The notes: generated by a model from the letters alone, not told the origin. A DNA stretch of 32,014 nucleotides from Candidatus Bathyarchaeota archaeon (GCA_013329615.1 DUKA01000032.1:1-32014); one strand, 5' to 3'; positions 14,370 through 23,065 are shown, counted from the stretch's first letter. Numbers and translations: made by a program.

Positions 14370-15830
14370 GTGTCACGTTTCCTCGCCTTCGACCTCGGTG
14401 CCTCCAGCGGCAGGACGATCCTAGGCGAGCTTGGGGACGACGACAGGCTCGGGGTTTCAGAGGTTCACAGGTTCCCAAACGGCGCGGTGGACATCGGGGG
14501 ACACCTTCACTGGGATGCGCCGAGGCTTCTTGGGGAGATTCATGAGGGCATGCGCCGATGCGGGGGCGATCCCGATGTAATAGGAATAGACACGTGGGGC
14601 GTTGACTACGCCCTGATCGATGCTAAGGGACGAACAGTGGGGGCTCCGTATGCCTACAGGGATCGGCGGACTGAGGGCGCCGTCGACTCCTTCGCGGGGA
14701 AGATGCCCCTCGACCGCCTCTACGAGCGCACCGGGATACAGGTACTCCCCTTCGACACTCTCTTCCAGCTTCACGCCGCGGCGAGGGATGAGCCCGGGTC
14801 GCTGCGCTCTGCCCGAAGCCTGCTCATGATGGCGGACCTCTTCAACTACCAGTTGACCGGCGTGGCGGCGTCCGAGTTCACTCTGGCGACGACCACCCAC
14901 ATCTACAATCCTCGGCTCCGTGGATGGGACGACGATATAATCTCTACCCTCGGTGTCCCTAGGCGACTCTTCCAAGAGATCGTGGAGCCCGGGACGATCC
15001 TAGGAGAGCTTACACCCGAGGCGCGTTCCTCGACCGGGTTGAGGAAAGTGCCAGTCGCCGCCGTTGCGTGCCACGACACCGGCTCCGCAGTTGCCGCGGT
15101 CCCAGCCGAAGGCACCGACTTCGCGTACATCAGCTCTGGGACGTGGAGCCTTATGGGGATGGAGTCGAGGGAGCCGGTGATAAACACGGTTTCAGCACGC
15201 AACAACGTGACCAACGAGGGCGGAGTCGGGCACACTTACAGGGTGCTGAAGAACATAGCTGGGCTCTGGCTCGTTCAGGAGTGCCGGAGGGCGTGGGGCG
15301 GCGGATACGGGTACGACGAACTAACCGCCCTCGCCGAGGCGGCGAAGCCCCACGTCGCGGTCATCGACCCTGACTGGCACGGGTTCCTCAACCCGCCGTC
15401 GATGCCCGACGCCATAGCCGACTACTGTAAGAAGACGAGGCAGAACACACCGTGTAACCACGGCGAAACGATACGCATAGCCCTCGAAGGCCTCGCCCTA
15501 GCCTACAGACACACGCTCCACCAGCTCGAAGAGGCCTCGGGGAAGAGGGTTGAGAGGATACACATCGTCGGCGGCGGGGCGCGTAACGGGCTGCTGAACC
15601 GCTTCGCCACGGACGCTACAGGCAGGCGCGTATACGCAGGCCCGGCCGAGGCCACAGCCATAGGCAACCTGCTGGTCCAAGCCATGGCGACAGGCCGCGT
15701 GAGGGACCTCAACCACATAAGAAGTATAGTAAGGGGCTCAACTGAGATAGCCGAGTACGAGCCCGGAGAAGCCGGGGCTTGGGACGAAGCCTACGAGAAG
15801 TTCAGGGAACTGAAGGAGACGATGATTTGA
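14370..15830 (+). CDS. rhaB: Rhamnulokinase
   Basis: This FGGY-family sugar kinase converts L-rhamnulose plus ATP to L-rhamnulose 1-phosphate. The 486-residue length matches bacterial RhaB. Visible elements are FDLGASSGRT (phosphate loop, about 7-16), GIDTWGVDYALID (about 71-83), HDTGSAVAAVP, FAYISSGTWSLMGME, and the adenosine-binding HIVGGGARNGLLNRFATDATGRRV near residue 395 on. RhaB is preferred over other FGGY kinases because L-rhamnose isomerase follows with overlapping codons. The leaderless GTG start has a TATA box at -26. Confidence 0.88.
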   Translation: MSRFLAFDLGASSGRTILGELGDDDRLGVSEVHRFPNGAVDIGGHLHWDAPRLLGEIHEGMRRCGGDPDVIGIDTWGVDYALIDAKGRTVGAPYAYRDRRTEGAVDSFAGKMPLDRLYERTGIQVLPFDTLFQLHAAARDEPGSLRSARSLLMMADLFNYQLTGVAASEFTLATTTHIYNPRLRGWDDDIISTLGVPRRLFQEIVEPGTILGELTPEARSSTGLRKVPVAAVACHDTGSAVAAVPAEGTDFAYISSGTWSLMGMESREPVINTVSARNNVTNEGGVGHTYRVLKNIAGLWLVQECRRAWGGGYGYDELTALAEAAKPHVAVIDPDWHGFLNPPSMPDAIADYCKKTRQNTPCNHGETIRIALEGLALAYRHTLHQLEEASGKRVERIHIVGGGARNGLLNRFATDATGRRVYAGPAEATAIGNLLVQAMATGRVRDLNHIRSIVRGSTEIAEYEPGEAGAWDEAYEKFRELKETMI

Positions 15831-17080
15831 ACGTGGATAGGGCATACGAACTCGCCGAGGAGGCGTATTCCGACCTAGGCGTAGACGTCGAGGCCGCCAT
15901 GCGCAGGCTGGCTGCGAAGAGCATCTGCCTCCAGTGCTGGCAGGGGGACGACGTGGCGGGCTTCGAGAGGCCCGGCGCCGCCCTAACGGGAGGCATCATG
16001 GCGACAGGCAACTACCCCGGCAAGGCGAGGAATGTCGCCGAGCTGCGCAGCGACTTAGAGACCGCGATGAACCTCATAGCCGGCCCACACAGGGTGAACC
16101 TCCACGCCACGTACGGCGAGTTCAAGAAAAAGGTTGATAGGGACGAGGTTGAGCCCGAGCACTTCGACGGCTGGGTACAGTGGGCGAAGGAGCACAAACT
16201 AGGGCTGGACTTCAACGCCACCGTCTTCTCCCACCCCAAGTCGGACAACGGGTTCACCCTCAGCAGCAAGGACCCCGAGATACGCAGCTTCTGGGTGGAG
16301 CACGTCAAACACACGCGCACCGTCTCCGCCTACATCGGCGGTCGCCTCGGCACGCCCTGCATACACGACCTCTGGATACCCGACGGAATGAAGGACAACA
16401 CCGTGGACAGGATCGGCTACAGGAGACTCCTCGCCGAGTCACTCGACGAGATATACGCCGTCAAACACCCCCGCGAGCACATCAAGGACACTGTGGAGTC
16501 GAAGCTCTTCGGTCTAGGCAGCGAGTGCTACGTGGTGGGCAGCCACGACTTCTACCTCGCCTACGCGCTGAGGCACGACCTGCTCGTCTGCATAGACATG
16601 GGGCACTACCACCCGACGGAGTCGATAGGAGACAAGCTGAGCGCCATACTCCTACACATGCCCGAGATGATGCTCCATGTCAGCCGCGGCGTACGCTGGG
16701 ACAGCGACCACGTGCCCGTAGTCGACGACCAACTGCGCGAGACCATGCTTGAGGTCGTCAGATGCGACTCCCTCGACAGGGTTCACCTCGCCCTCGACTA
16801 CTTCGACGCGAGCATAAACAGGGTCGCGGCGTGGGTCGTCGGCGCCCGGGCGACGCAGAAGGCGCTTCTGGGCGCGCTGCTTGAGCCACGTAAGATGCTT
16901 CTTGAGGCGGAGGAGGCGGGCGACTACACGGGGCGCCTCGCGCTGCTTGAGGAGGCGAAGGTGCTGCCACTCGGCGCGGTCTGGAACAAGTTCTGCGAGG
17001 AGCAGGGAGTCCCCTCGGACCGCGAGTGGATGACAGTGATCAGGAAGTACGAGAAGGCGGTCCAGTCGAAGAGGCGTTAG
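15827..17080 (+). CDS. rhaA: L-rhamnose isomerase
   Basis: This enzyme interconverts L-rhamnose and L-rhamnulose, the first catabolic step. The 417 residues match the bacterial length of about 419. Landmarks include ICLQCWQGDDVAGFE, GGIMATGNYPGKARN, DFNATVFSHPKSDNGFTLS, CIDMGHYHPTE and GVRWDSDHVP. The last two are metal-site segments. Translation starts at the TTG overlapping the rhaB stop (TTGA), with GGAG about eight bases upstream, which implies translational coupling. No rhamnulose-1-phosphate aldolase, mutarotase or transporter lies in the window. The last four bases overlap the facing dtdA gene. Confidence 0.9.
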   Translation: MNVDRAYELAEEAYSDLGVDVEAAMRRLAAKSICLQCWQGDDVAGFERPGAALTGGIMATGNYPGKARNVAELRSDLETAMNLIAGPHRVNLHATYGEFKKKVDRDEVEPEHFDGWVQWAKEHKLGLDFNATVFSHPKSDNGFTLSSKDPEIRSFWVEHVKHTRTVSAYIGGRLGTPCIHDLWIPDGMKDNTVDRIGYRRLLAESLDEIYAVKHPREHIKDTVESKLFGLGSECYVVGSHDFYLAYALRHDLLVCIDMGHYHPTESIGDKLSAILLHMPEMMLHVSRGVRWDSDHVPVVDDQLRETMLEVVRCDSLDRVHLALDYFDASINRVAAWVVGARATQKALLGALLEPRKMLLEAEEAGDYTGRLALLEEAKVLPLGAVWNKFCEEQGVPSDREWMTVIRKYEKAVQSKRR

Positions 17081-17907
17081 ACGATCACGCACTCGACGCC
17101 GAGGCGACCGAGTGTCGCCTTGAGCATCGTCTTCTCTGAACCCTTCAACCCGCTCTCCACATACGCTCTCTCGACGCCGCCGGTCTTCGCGATCATCTGT
17201 CTGATTAGGTCGTCATTCAGGTCTGGAATGGCGTACTTGGCGGCTACGTGGCCGAAGGCGTGCTCACCCTCCATGACGCTGAACTTGGGGCAGTAGTGAC
17301 CGCCCCCGAAGCCTATCGCGCGTGGCGCCTTCTCACTAGACGCTACGCCTTCTAGGATGGCGTCGACGAGGTACTCGCAGGCGGCGACGTCCCCCCACTG
17401 CGCCTCGCTGCTCCCTACCTCGGCGAAGAACATCGGCACCCTGAACTGCGTCGGGCTATGATGCGTCGCCTCGAGGCTGACGGAGAAGCCCGTGGGAGGA
17501 CTCCGCTTCAGGGCCACGTAGACGTTCCTCATCGCCTCCGCCGGGACGGGTTGAAGCTCGCGGGGCCTCCCACCTAGCAGCGCCTCGCCGAAGTTACCCG
17601 TCGCATGCGCCGTGAGGCTCGGCTGCCCGCTCCTAGCCCAGTGGCGGCTCGCGACGACGAAGTAATCGACACCGAGCTCCGCGGCGAGGGCATCGTAGTC
17701 GAGCGGGTAGGGGTCGGGCTCCCTCGGAGCCGGCTCGTCCTCAACGGGGACAATCTCACGAGGGACGGGGACGAGGAATATGTCACCCTTAGCGTAGACT
17801 CCCTCACGCACCTCGGAGAAGCCGCGCCTCTTGAATATCTCGAACATGTTGGCGGCGGCCTGGTCGGTCGTCGCGAGGGTTATCCCTACCTTCCCCATCT
17901 CCGGCAC
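17077..17907 (-). CDS. dtdA: D-aminoacyl-tRNA deacylase, archaeal type
   Basis: This 276-residue protein hydrolyses D-amino acids wrongly attached to tRNA. It belongs to the archaeal and plant DTD2/GEK1 family, unrelated in sequence to bacterial Dtd. Diagnostic blocks are VVASRHWARSGQPSLTAHATGNF (VASRH through GNF, about 84-106), EATHHSPT (about 150-157) and GFGGGHYCPKF (about 210-220), which hold the zinc-binding histidines. The start is GTG at 17907 or ATG at 17898. A TATA box that overlaps the last codons of the kinase gene fits the former with a leader of about seven bases. Confidence 0.92.
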   Translation of the reverse strand: MPEMGKVGITLATTDQAAANMFEIFKRRGFSEVREGVYAKGDIFLVPVPREIVPVEDEPAPREPDPYPLDYDALAAELGVDYFVVASRHWARSGQPSLTAHATGNFGEALLGGRPRELQPVPAEAMRNVYVALKRSPPTGFSVSLEATHHSPTQFRVPMFFAEVGSSEAQWGDVAACEYLVDAILEGVASSEKAPRAIGFGGGHYCPKFSVMEGEHAFGHVAAKYAIPDLNDDLIRQMIAKTGGVERAYVESGLKGSEKTMLKATLGRLGVECVIV

Positions 17908-17937
17908 CAGATGCGTAGGAGTGGGGGAGCGGGTTGT

Positions 17938-17943
17938 TAAATC
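17938..17943 (-). promoter_or_regulatory. TATA box of dtdA
   Basis: ATTTAA on the minus strand is centred 33 bases before GTG at 17907. It touches the last base of the upstream kinase gene, so dtdA can be expressed on its own. Confidence 0.4.
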
Positions 17944-19112
17944 TAACCCGCGTCGGGGCGTCTGGGGAGGCGTATCGTAAACGTGGTCCCGACCCCCTGC
18001 TCGGAGGATGCCTCGATCGTGCCCCCGTGCGCCTCGACGGTCTGCCTGCAGAAGTTCAGCCCGAGCCCCATCCCCTGCGTCTTCGTCGACTCAAACGCCC
18101 TGAAGAGGCGCGGCAGGAACTCTGGGGGGATGCCGACGCCGGTGTCGCCTACCGTTACGACTATGAAATCGCCCTGAATCTGCGCGGTTACCTTCACCGT
18201 GCCCCCGTGGGGCATCGCGTCGACGGCGTTCCTCACGAGGTTCTCCACGACCCGCCTCATCTTCACGCCGTCGACGAGCTGCGTCCCGAGCTCCTCCACG
18301 TTGACGTCGATGACGATGTCGGCGACCCCCTCGACGACGGTGGCGCCCTCATGTATCACCTTGGAGAGGTCGGTCGGCGTGAGCACCATCGGTGCCTCCT
18401 TCGTCGCCTGCTTGACGCCCTCGATCATGTCGTTCGCGTAGTCAACGGCGTCGACTATCTTGTCTAGGAACTCCCCGAGCCTCTCCGGTCTCCGCTTCGA
18501 GAGGTAGACCATGTTCTTGATGAGCTGGAGGGGTCCCTTGATGTCGTGCGCCACTGTGGCGGCCACCCTCCCCGCGGCAACCATTTTACTCGCCTCGAGG
18601 AGCTCCTGCGTCTTCTCCGCGACCGACTTCTCGAGCGCCTCTATCTCGGAGAGTCGTTCCAGGGCCGAGCCGACGTGAAGCGCGAGTGCCTCGACCAGCT
18701 CCCTGTCCTCCCCTGTTATGGAGTCTACTCCGCCCCCCTCGACGTTTATGACGGCGCGCACCTCGCCACCGGCTACAACGGGTACTGCTAACTCGGATAA
18801 TACTGCGTCGTCGGGGTTTGGCGAGATGTAGTCCGGGTCGCGGCGCACGTCGGGCACGTACTGGGTCTCAGCCGTCTTTACGGTCCTGACGGTTACACCC
18901 CGCCCGTCGAGCGGAACAGACCAACTCTCTGGGATGGTTAAACCGCGATAATATCGGTACCTGAGATAACCACCCTCGACTATCCCTATCCCGCACCAGC
19001 CGAACTCGACAAGGGATTCTATCGCCTCGATCGCCGTGGAGTAGATGGAGTCGACGCTCCTCGCCTTCGCTAGCCCTATGGCGCGCTTGTTTAGCGAGGC
19101 ACACTTCCCCAT
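17943..19112 (-). CDS. Soluble GAF-domain sensor histidine kinase
   Basis: This 389-residue kinase has no membrane helix. A GAF sensor domain spans about 15-150, followed by a coiled segment (154-175). Next is the dimerisation helix with phosphorylatable H189 in AHDIKGPLQ, then the HATPase domain: N295 in RNAVDAM, DTGVGIPP (323-330) and GMGLGL (347-352). It should autophosphorylate in response to a cytosolic ligand or redox state. No response regulator is encoded nearby, so it is an orphan. A GGAGG ribosome site lies seven bases before ATG, and its leader is longer than most here. It is followed directly by dtdA. Confidence 0.9.
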   Translation of the reverse strand: MGKCASLNKRAIGLAKARSVDSIYSTAIEAIESLVEFGWCGIGIVEGGYLRYRYYRGLTIPESWSVPLDGRGVTVRTVKTAETQYVPDVRRDPDYISPNPDDAVLSELAVPVVAGGEVRAVINVEGGGVDSITGEDRELVEALALHVGSALERLSEIEALEKSVAEKTQELLEASKMVAAGRVAATVAHDIKGPLQLIKNMVYLSKRRPERLGEFLDKIVDAVDYANDMIEGVKQATKEAPMVLTPTDLSKVIHEGATVVEGVADIVIDVNVEELGTQLVDGVKMRRVVENLVRNAVDAMPHGGTVKVTAQIQGDFIVVTVGDTGVGIPPEFLPRLFRAFESTKTQGMGLGLNFCRQTVEAHGGTIEASSEQGVGTTFTIRLPRRPDAG

Positions 19113-19193
19113 TTTCGATCCTCCATGGCGTCTCAGAGGTTGAGTCGGCCCCGCCCACCGCCCCGGAGGCGTGACCCAAATGGCATAGCCGCG

Positions 19194-19231
19194 AGTGGTT
19201 AAGCCAAAAACTCGAGCCTTGGGAAACCACT
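19194..19231. terminator. Inverted repeat between the EF-Tu-like and kinase genes
   Basis: AGTGGTT (19194-19200) pairs with AACCACT (19225-19231), with an inner CCAA/TTGG stem and a T5 run on the minus strand in the loop. It begins about 35 bases after the EF-Tu-like stop, so it may end that transcript. It also lies over the likely kinase promoter (CTTAACC, minus strand, near 19200). Confidence 0.4.
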
Positions 19232-19265
19232 GTGTCGAGTTGGTATATGATATTTCTGGAACAAG

Positions 19266-20216
19266 CTACGGGAGCTGTATCGTACCGGCGACTCTTAGCC
19301 TGCCGCCGTCGATGTAGACAAGCACGGCGCGCGCCCCCACGGGATGGACGAGCGGTCTCTCAAGCGTGATGGTCATCTCGGGCTTCTTGTCGCCAACGTC
19401 GTTCATCTTCGTGATTCTGGCGAGGCTGAGCTGCAGCCAGTGGCCGAGGTGGAGTGTGCTCCCCTCGTGCAGCTGCGCCTGGAAGTAGGGGATCACCTCG
19501 GCCTTCGCGGTGAGTGTGGAGGTCTGTTTGAGGTCTGCGCCCGTGAGGACTGTTCCCCTGTCGAGGTCCTCCGCCTCTACCCCCTTGAGGGCGACGCCGA
19601 CGTGGTCCCCAGCTTCAGCCGATTCGAAGTCCTCGTCGTGCTTCTGTATGCTCCTGACCTCGGCGACCTTGTCGCCGGGGAGGACCTTGAGTTGGTCGTG
19701 CTTCTTGATGGTGCCGCTCTTTATGTTTGCTAGGGCAACTGTGCCGATGCCGCGGACGTTGAAGGCGGCGTCGACGGTGAGCGTACCCGGCCCGGTCTGC
19801 GGCTGCCTCGGCGCCTCGGCTAGGGCGATGAGCCTGTCCCTCAACTTCATGGGATCATCCTCCATCACCGTGTAGCCCTCGAGGACCGTGCCCTTCCTCA
19901 ACGCCTTGAGCTGATCCTCGGTGATGTAGTTGCGGAGCACTATCGTGCCCTCCTTTACGCCGCAGGCGTTGATCATGAGGAGGCTCTCGCCGAAGTACTG
20001 GTCGAGCTTCTCCGCCACAAGGACGGCGTGCTCCCCGAAGGCCACCGAGTAATAGAGGCTCTGAATCTTCTCCGGGTACCTGCTCGGCTCGACCATCGTG
20101 ACGACGGTCTCCCCCTTCTTCAGGTCGTAGAATGTGATGTCGGTCTCGCCGCTCTTCTTGCCGAGCTGCTTGGCGTACTCCGGGCTGCCGATGACGGACG
20201 CGTTGAGGCTGGGCAC
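19266..20216 (-). CDS. EF-Tu/SelB-like protein with degenerate GTPase domain
   Basis: This 316-residue protein ends with two beta-barrels like EF-Tu domains 2 and 3: GTLTVDAAFNVRGIGTVALANIKSG (start about 142), VGVALKGVEAEDLDRGTVL, and a third domain with AQLHEGSTLHLGHWLQLSLARI. The first 135 residues align in shape with the G domain but lack its motifs. GHVDHGKS is replaced by VIGSPEYAKQLGKKS, DxPGH by EPSRYPEK, and NKxD by INACGV. It cannot bind GTP in the usual way. Related GTPase-dead EF-Tu-like proteins occur in archaea without a known role. A leaderless GTG start follows a TATA box at -27. Confidence 0.78.
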   Translation of the reverse strand: MPSLNASVIGSPEYAKQLGKKSGETDITFYDLKKGETVVTMVEPSRYPEKIQSLYYSVAFGEHAVLVAEKLDQYFGESLLMINACGVKEGTIVLRNYITEDQLKALRKGTVLEGYTVMEDDPMKLRDRLIALAEAPRQPQTGPGTLTVDAAFNVRGIGTVALANIKSGTIKKHDQLKVLPGDKVAEVRSIQKHDEDFESAEAGDHVGVALKGVEAEDLDRGTVLTGADLKQTSTLTAKAEVIPYFQAQLHEGSTLHLGHWLQLSLARITKMNDVGDKKPEMTITLERPLVHPVGARAVLVYIDGGRLRVAGTIQLP

Positions 20217-20239
20217 AGAGGCTGAGGGATGCGAGGCGG

Positions 20240-20246
20240 TTAATAT
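20240..20246 (-). promoter_or_regulatory. TATA box of the EF-Tu-like gene
   Basis: ATATTAA on the minus strand is centred 27 bases before the GTG at 20216. Confidence 0.5.
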
Positions 20247-20450
20247 GGGTTATTAAGAACCGATGGCGCTACTCGGGTTAGCGACCACCTCTCCTATATG
20301 GTTTGTTTCATTCTACTTTTTTTAGGCGAAATTTATTTCATCATAAGTTGGAATTGTCTTCGGTGAAAATTGGGCCAAGAACGTAGAGAAAACGCCCAGA
20401 TTTGGCTGCAGAATGATCATCAGTCGCGATTACTGAATGTGAGTAAGTTC

Positions 20451-20458
20451 TTAATATT
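20451..20458 (+). promoter_or_regulatory. TATA box of the flavin reductase gene
   Basis: TTAATATT is centred about 24 bases before ATG at 20479. An imperfect operator-like repeat, TCAGT...ACTGA (20420-20436), lies just upstream. The rest of the 262-base gap is AT-rich with a T7 run near 20318 and no other clear element. Confidence 0.5.
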
Positions 20459-20478
20459 CACCTGCCCACCGGGGAACC

Positions 20479-21168
20479 ATGAAAGTGCTCGCGTTAAACG
20501 CAAGCCCAAGAAAACAACACGGCACTACAGACATAATCATCGACTACTTCCTAGAAGGGGCCAGACAAGCCGGGGCAACCACTAAGAAGCACTACGTCAC
20601 AGACCTCGACATCAAGGGTTGCACCGGCTGCTTCACGTGCTGGACTAAGACCCCTGGAAGATGCATACACCGTGACGATATGGATTGGCTGATCCCAGAG
20701 ACAAAGGAAGCCGAGATAATCATATTCGGGACCCCCATCTACAACGGAAACATCACCCACTACATGCAGCGAATGACCGAGCGCTTCCTACCCACTCTAC
20801 TCCCTTGGATGGAGGAGAGTGGAGATACCACGCATCACCCACTGAGATACGAGAAAAAACCACAGAAGAGAGTACTCGTGGCGGTGGCCGGATTCCCCGA
20901 TCACCAAGCATTCAACATAGTCAAGGCGATCTCCCCTGACTCACTCCATATCCTGTTACCCAGCAGCCAAATCCTCCAAGATATGGAAGGCAAAAAACTG
21001 ATGAAGGGTTTCACGGACGCGGTGACAGAGTCTGCGAAACAACTAATCAGGCGTGGGGAAGTAGACCAAGAAACTAAAAACAAGCTAGTCGTGGAGCACA
21101 GCACAGAGATAAAGAATCTGATTAGAGAACACGCAAACAGGTACTTCGAAGCCCATCTGGAAAAATGA
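20479..21168 (+). CDS. NAD(P)H-dependent FMN reductase / flavodoxin-fold oxidoreductase
   Basis: This is a 229-residue flavodoxin-like protein. VLALNASPRKQHGTTD (3-18) is the FMN phosphate loop, CTGCFTCWTKTPGRC carries paired cysteines seen in iron-sulphur flavoproteins, and FGTPIYNGNITHYMQRMTERF forms the isoalloxazine-binding loop. The cysteine spacing is C-x2-C-x2-C, with a further Cys seven residues on. The sequence does not decide whether a cluster is bound. The C-terminal 80 residues, with VAVAGFPDHQAF, match a broken relative at 26590-27337. Likely role: NAD(P)H-driven reduction of flavin or a small electron acceptor. Confidence 0.83.
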   Translation: MKVLALNASPRKQHGTTDIIIDYFLEGARQAGATTKKHYVTDLDIKGCTGCFTCWTKTPGRCIHRDDMDWLIPETKEAEIIIFGTPIYNGNITHYMQRMTERFLPTLLPWMEESGDTTHHPLRYEKKPQKRVLVAVAGFPDHQAFNIVKAISPDSLHILLPSSQILQDMEGKKLMKGFTDAVTESAKQLIRRGEVDQETKNKLVVEHSTEIKNLIREHANRYFEAHLEK

Positions 21169-21298
21169 CTAAAAGAGAAGGGGGACGAGGTGATCGAGAA
21201 ATCTGCCCCTTATTTCACATCCTAATCCTTTATCATCCCCAATTTGCTGTAAATCGTGCAGGTGAGCGATAGGCGTGGTGGAGCTGGTTCGGGGCTAG

Positions 21299-21306
21299 AT
21301 TTATAG
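21299..21306 (+). promoter_or_regulatory. TATA box of the small Cys/His protein gene
   Basis: ATTTATAG is centred 25 bases before the TTG at 21328. Confidence 0.5.
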
Positions 21307-21327
21307 TGACGACGGACGGGTATTCTC

Positions 21328-21540
21328 TTGATAGCATTGGGCAAGATCGACAAGGGCCAGAAATGCACGGTCAAGAACTGCAAACAGGACGCGGTGCGCT
21401 CCGTCAGCGTCGAAAAGGCGAAGGCAGCCGGACTCGAAGTCGAGGGCAAGAACGCCTACGTCTGCGAGGAGCACTACAAGCAGTTCAAGAAGGGAAACAA
21501 GAAGTCGGACCAGATAGAGAAGTGGCGCTTCGGCCGCTAG
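21328..21540 (+). CDS. Conserved small archaeal protein with a Cys/His metal-site pattern
   Basis: This 70-residue basic protein has the pattern C-x4-C (CTVKNC, 13-18), then C-x2-H (CEEH, 46-49), which could hold one zinc ion. VRSVSVEKAKAAGLEVEGK lies between them, and the end is lysine-rich (QFKKGNKKSD, then WRFGR). The composition suggests RNA or ribosome binding. I recognise it as a type of conserved archaeal hypothetical protein with no named function. The TTG start is supported by the TATA box at -25. The last four bases, CTAG, also encode the stop codon of the facing thrS. Confidence 0.7.
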   Translation: MIALGKIDKGQKCTVKNCKQDAVRSVSVEKAKAAGLEVEGKNAYVCEEHYKQFKKGNKKSDQIEKWRFGR

Positions 21541-22994
21541 CCGCTGAACTTGGGGCGCGACTGCAGGTACCTGGGTACGGGCAGCGGCCTCCACGGCTTG
21601 TCGCCGACGACGCCCTTGATCTCCGCGGCGAGGTCCGCGGGGGAGTATTCTGAGAGCTTCCCCGTCGCCCTGACGCGTACGGGTATCTTCTCCTTCCCCG
21701 CCTCCTTCTCGCCGATGACGAGGGTGTAGGGTATCCACTCCTTCTCCGAGTCCCTGATCTTCTTGCCGACCGACTCGTCCCTGTTGTCGACGTCGACCCT
21801 GATCTTCGATACCTCTATCTCGGCGGCGATCTTGTCTGCTGCGCCGAGGTAGTCCTGGCTGACGGGGATGACGCGAACCTGAGTGGGCTGTAGCCAGAGG
21901 GGCAGCATGGGGCGCTTGCCGACCTTCATGTCGAAGGCCGCCTTCTCCAGCAGGGCGTAGATGTCCCTCTCGATGGCGCCGCTGGGGCTGCAGTGCAGGA
22001 TGAGGGGGTGCTTGGTGGTGCCGTCCTCCTCCATGAACTTAATGCCGTACCTCTCGCCGTTCTCGACATCTATCTGGTCGGTGCTCAGGGCGCTGGCCTT
22101 GTCGAGGTTATCGACGAAGTTCCTCTCCCACTTCAGAATGAAGTAGAAGATGCGCTCCCGCCACATCTCCACCAGCACCGGCTTGCCGTGGGTCTTGACG
22201 AGGTTGACGACGAAGTCCTTGTTGTTCTCCCAGAACTCCTCGGTGAGGCGGACGCCCAGCTCGTAGTCGCTGTTGTGTATGCCTATGCCCTCGAGGACGT
22301 CGGCGCTCATCTTGAACCTGACCATGAACTCCTCCTTCGCCTGCGGGAGGTCGCGACACATGGCGTGGACGTCGGGCATGGTGAAGCTGCGGAGCCTGCG
22401 CAGGCCAGTGAGTTCGCCCTTCTGCTCCCTGCGGAAGCTGTAGCGGGTGAGCTCGTAGAGCTTGAGTGGGAGGTTCTTGTAGCTGATGGTCGCGTCCTTA
22501 GCCATGAGGAACTGGCCGAAGCACGCCGCGAAGCGGAGGAAGTACTTGTCGTCGTCGGACTCGATGGTGTACTGGCGGGCTGGGAAGCGGTTTAGGTAGT
22601 TGGCGAGGGTCGGGTGGTTGAGGTTGTACATGATGGGGGTCTCGACCTCCATGCCGCCGTACTTGCCGACGGAGCTGGAGACGTACTCCTCCAGGAGCGC
22701 CTTCATCATCCTGCCCTTGGGGTAGAAGCGCATATTACCGGGGTCGCTCGCGGGCTCGTAGTCGACGAGCTCCAGCGCCTTCATCATCGTGACGTGCGGT
22801 GGCTCCTGGTGTACTGTCCTGTCCTTGTCTACCTCGTAGCCGGCGAATTTCCGGAGGTTGTCGCGGCCCTTGAAGTTGAACTCGTCTATCTTGTGGAGTT
22901 CGCCCTCTAGGTCGAGTATGTACCAGTGTGACTTGAGCTTCTCCTCCGCCTTCAGCGCTGCGGAGACTACCTCTTCCTTCTTGTTTTCAGCCAT
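21537..22994 (-). CDS. thrS: Threonyl-tRNA synthetase, catalytic form without editing domain
   Basis: This enzyme attaches threonine to tRNA-Thr. The 485 residues hold a class II catalytic core with zinc ligands in RFAACFGQF (Cys), MPDVHAMC (His) and LILHCSPSGAIERDIYALLE (His). Motif 2 is YSFRREQKGELTGLRRLRSF, and the last 110 residues form the anticodon-binding domain (QVRVIPVSQDYLG). Full-length archaeal ThrRS starts with a DTD-like editing domain of about 140 residues. Here only a 70-residue unrelated segment precedes the core, as in the split ThrRS-1 of Sulfolobales and Aeropyrum. ATG at 22994 is chosen for the GGAAGG site nine bases upstream. Confidence 0.9.
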   Translation of the reverse strand: MAENKKEEVVSAALKAEEKLKSHWYILDLEGELHKIDEFNFKGRDNLRKFAGYEVDKDRTVHQEPPHVTMMKALELVDYEPASDPGNMRFYPKGRMMKALLEEYVSSSVGKYGGMEVETPIMYNLNHPTLANYLNRFPARQYTIESDDDKYFLRFAACFGQFLMAKDATISYKNLPLKLYELTRYSFRREQKGELTGLRRLRSFTMPDVHAMCRDLPQAKEEFMVRFKMSADVLEGIGIHNSDYELGVRLTEEFWENNKDFVVNLVKTHGKPVLVEMWRERIFYFILKWERNFVDNLDKASALSTDQIDVENGERYGIKFMEEDGTTKHPLILHCSPSGAIERDIYALLEKAAFDMKVGKRPMLPLWLQPTQVRVIPVSQDYLGAADKIAAEIEVSKIRVDVDNRDESVGKKIRDSEKEWIPYTLVIGEKEAGKEKIPVRVRATGKLSEYSPADLAAEIKGVVGDKPWRPLPVPRYLQSRPKFSG

Positions 22995-23065
22995 TGTTTT
23001 TGCCTTCCAGTTGGAGGCGGCGACGCCCACTATCCCCTAGGGTTGGTTGTTGTCTTAGAACCTCG

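Noticed and set aside
16180..16752. Arg/His-rich open frame inside rhaA
   Set aside because: A shifted-frame reading of rhaA with low-complexity composition; rhaA itself is clearly identified.
20335..20440. C/D-box guide RNA on the minus strand
   Set aside because: ATGATGA- and TGATGA-like boxes are present, but no CTGA D box sits at the right distance.
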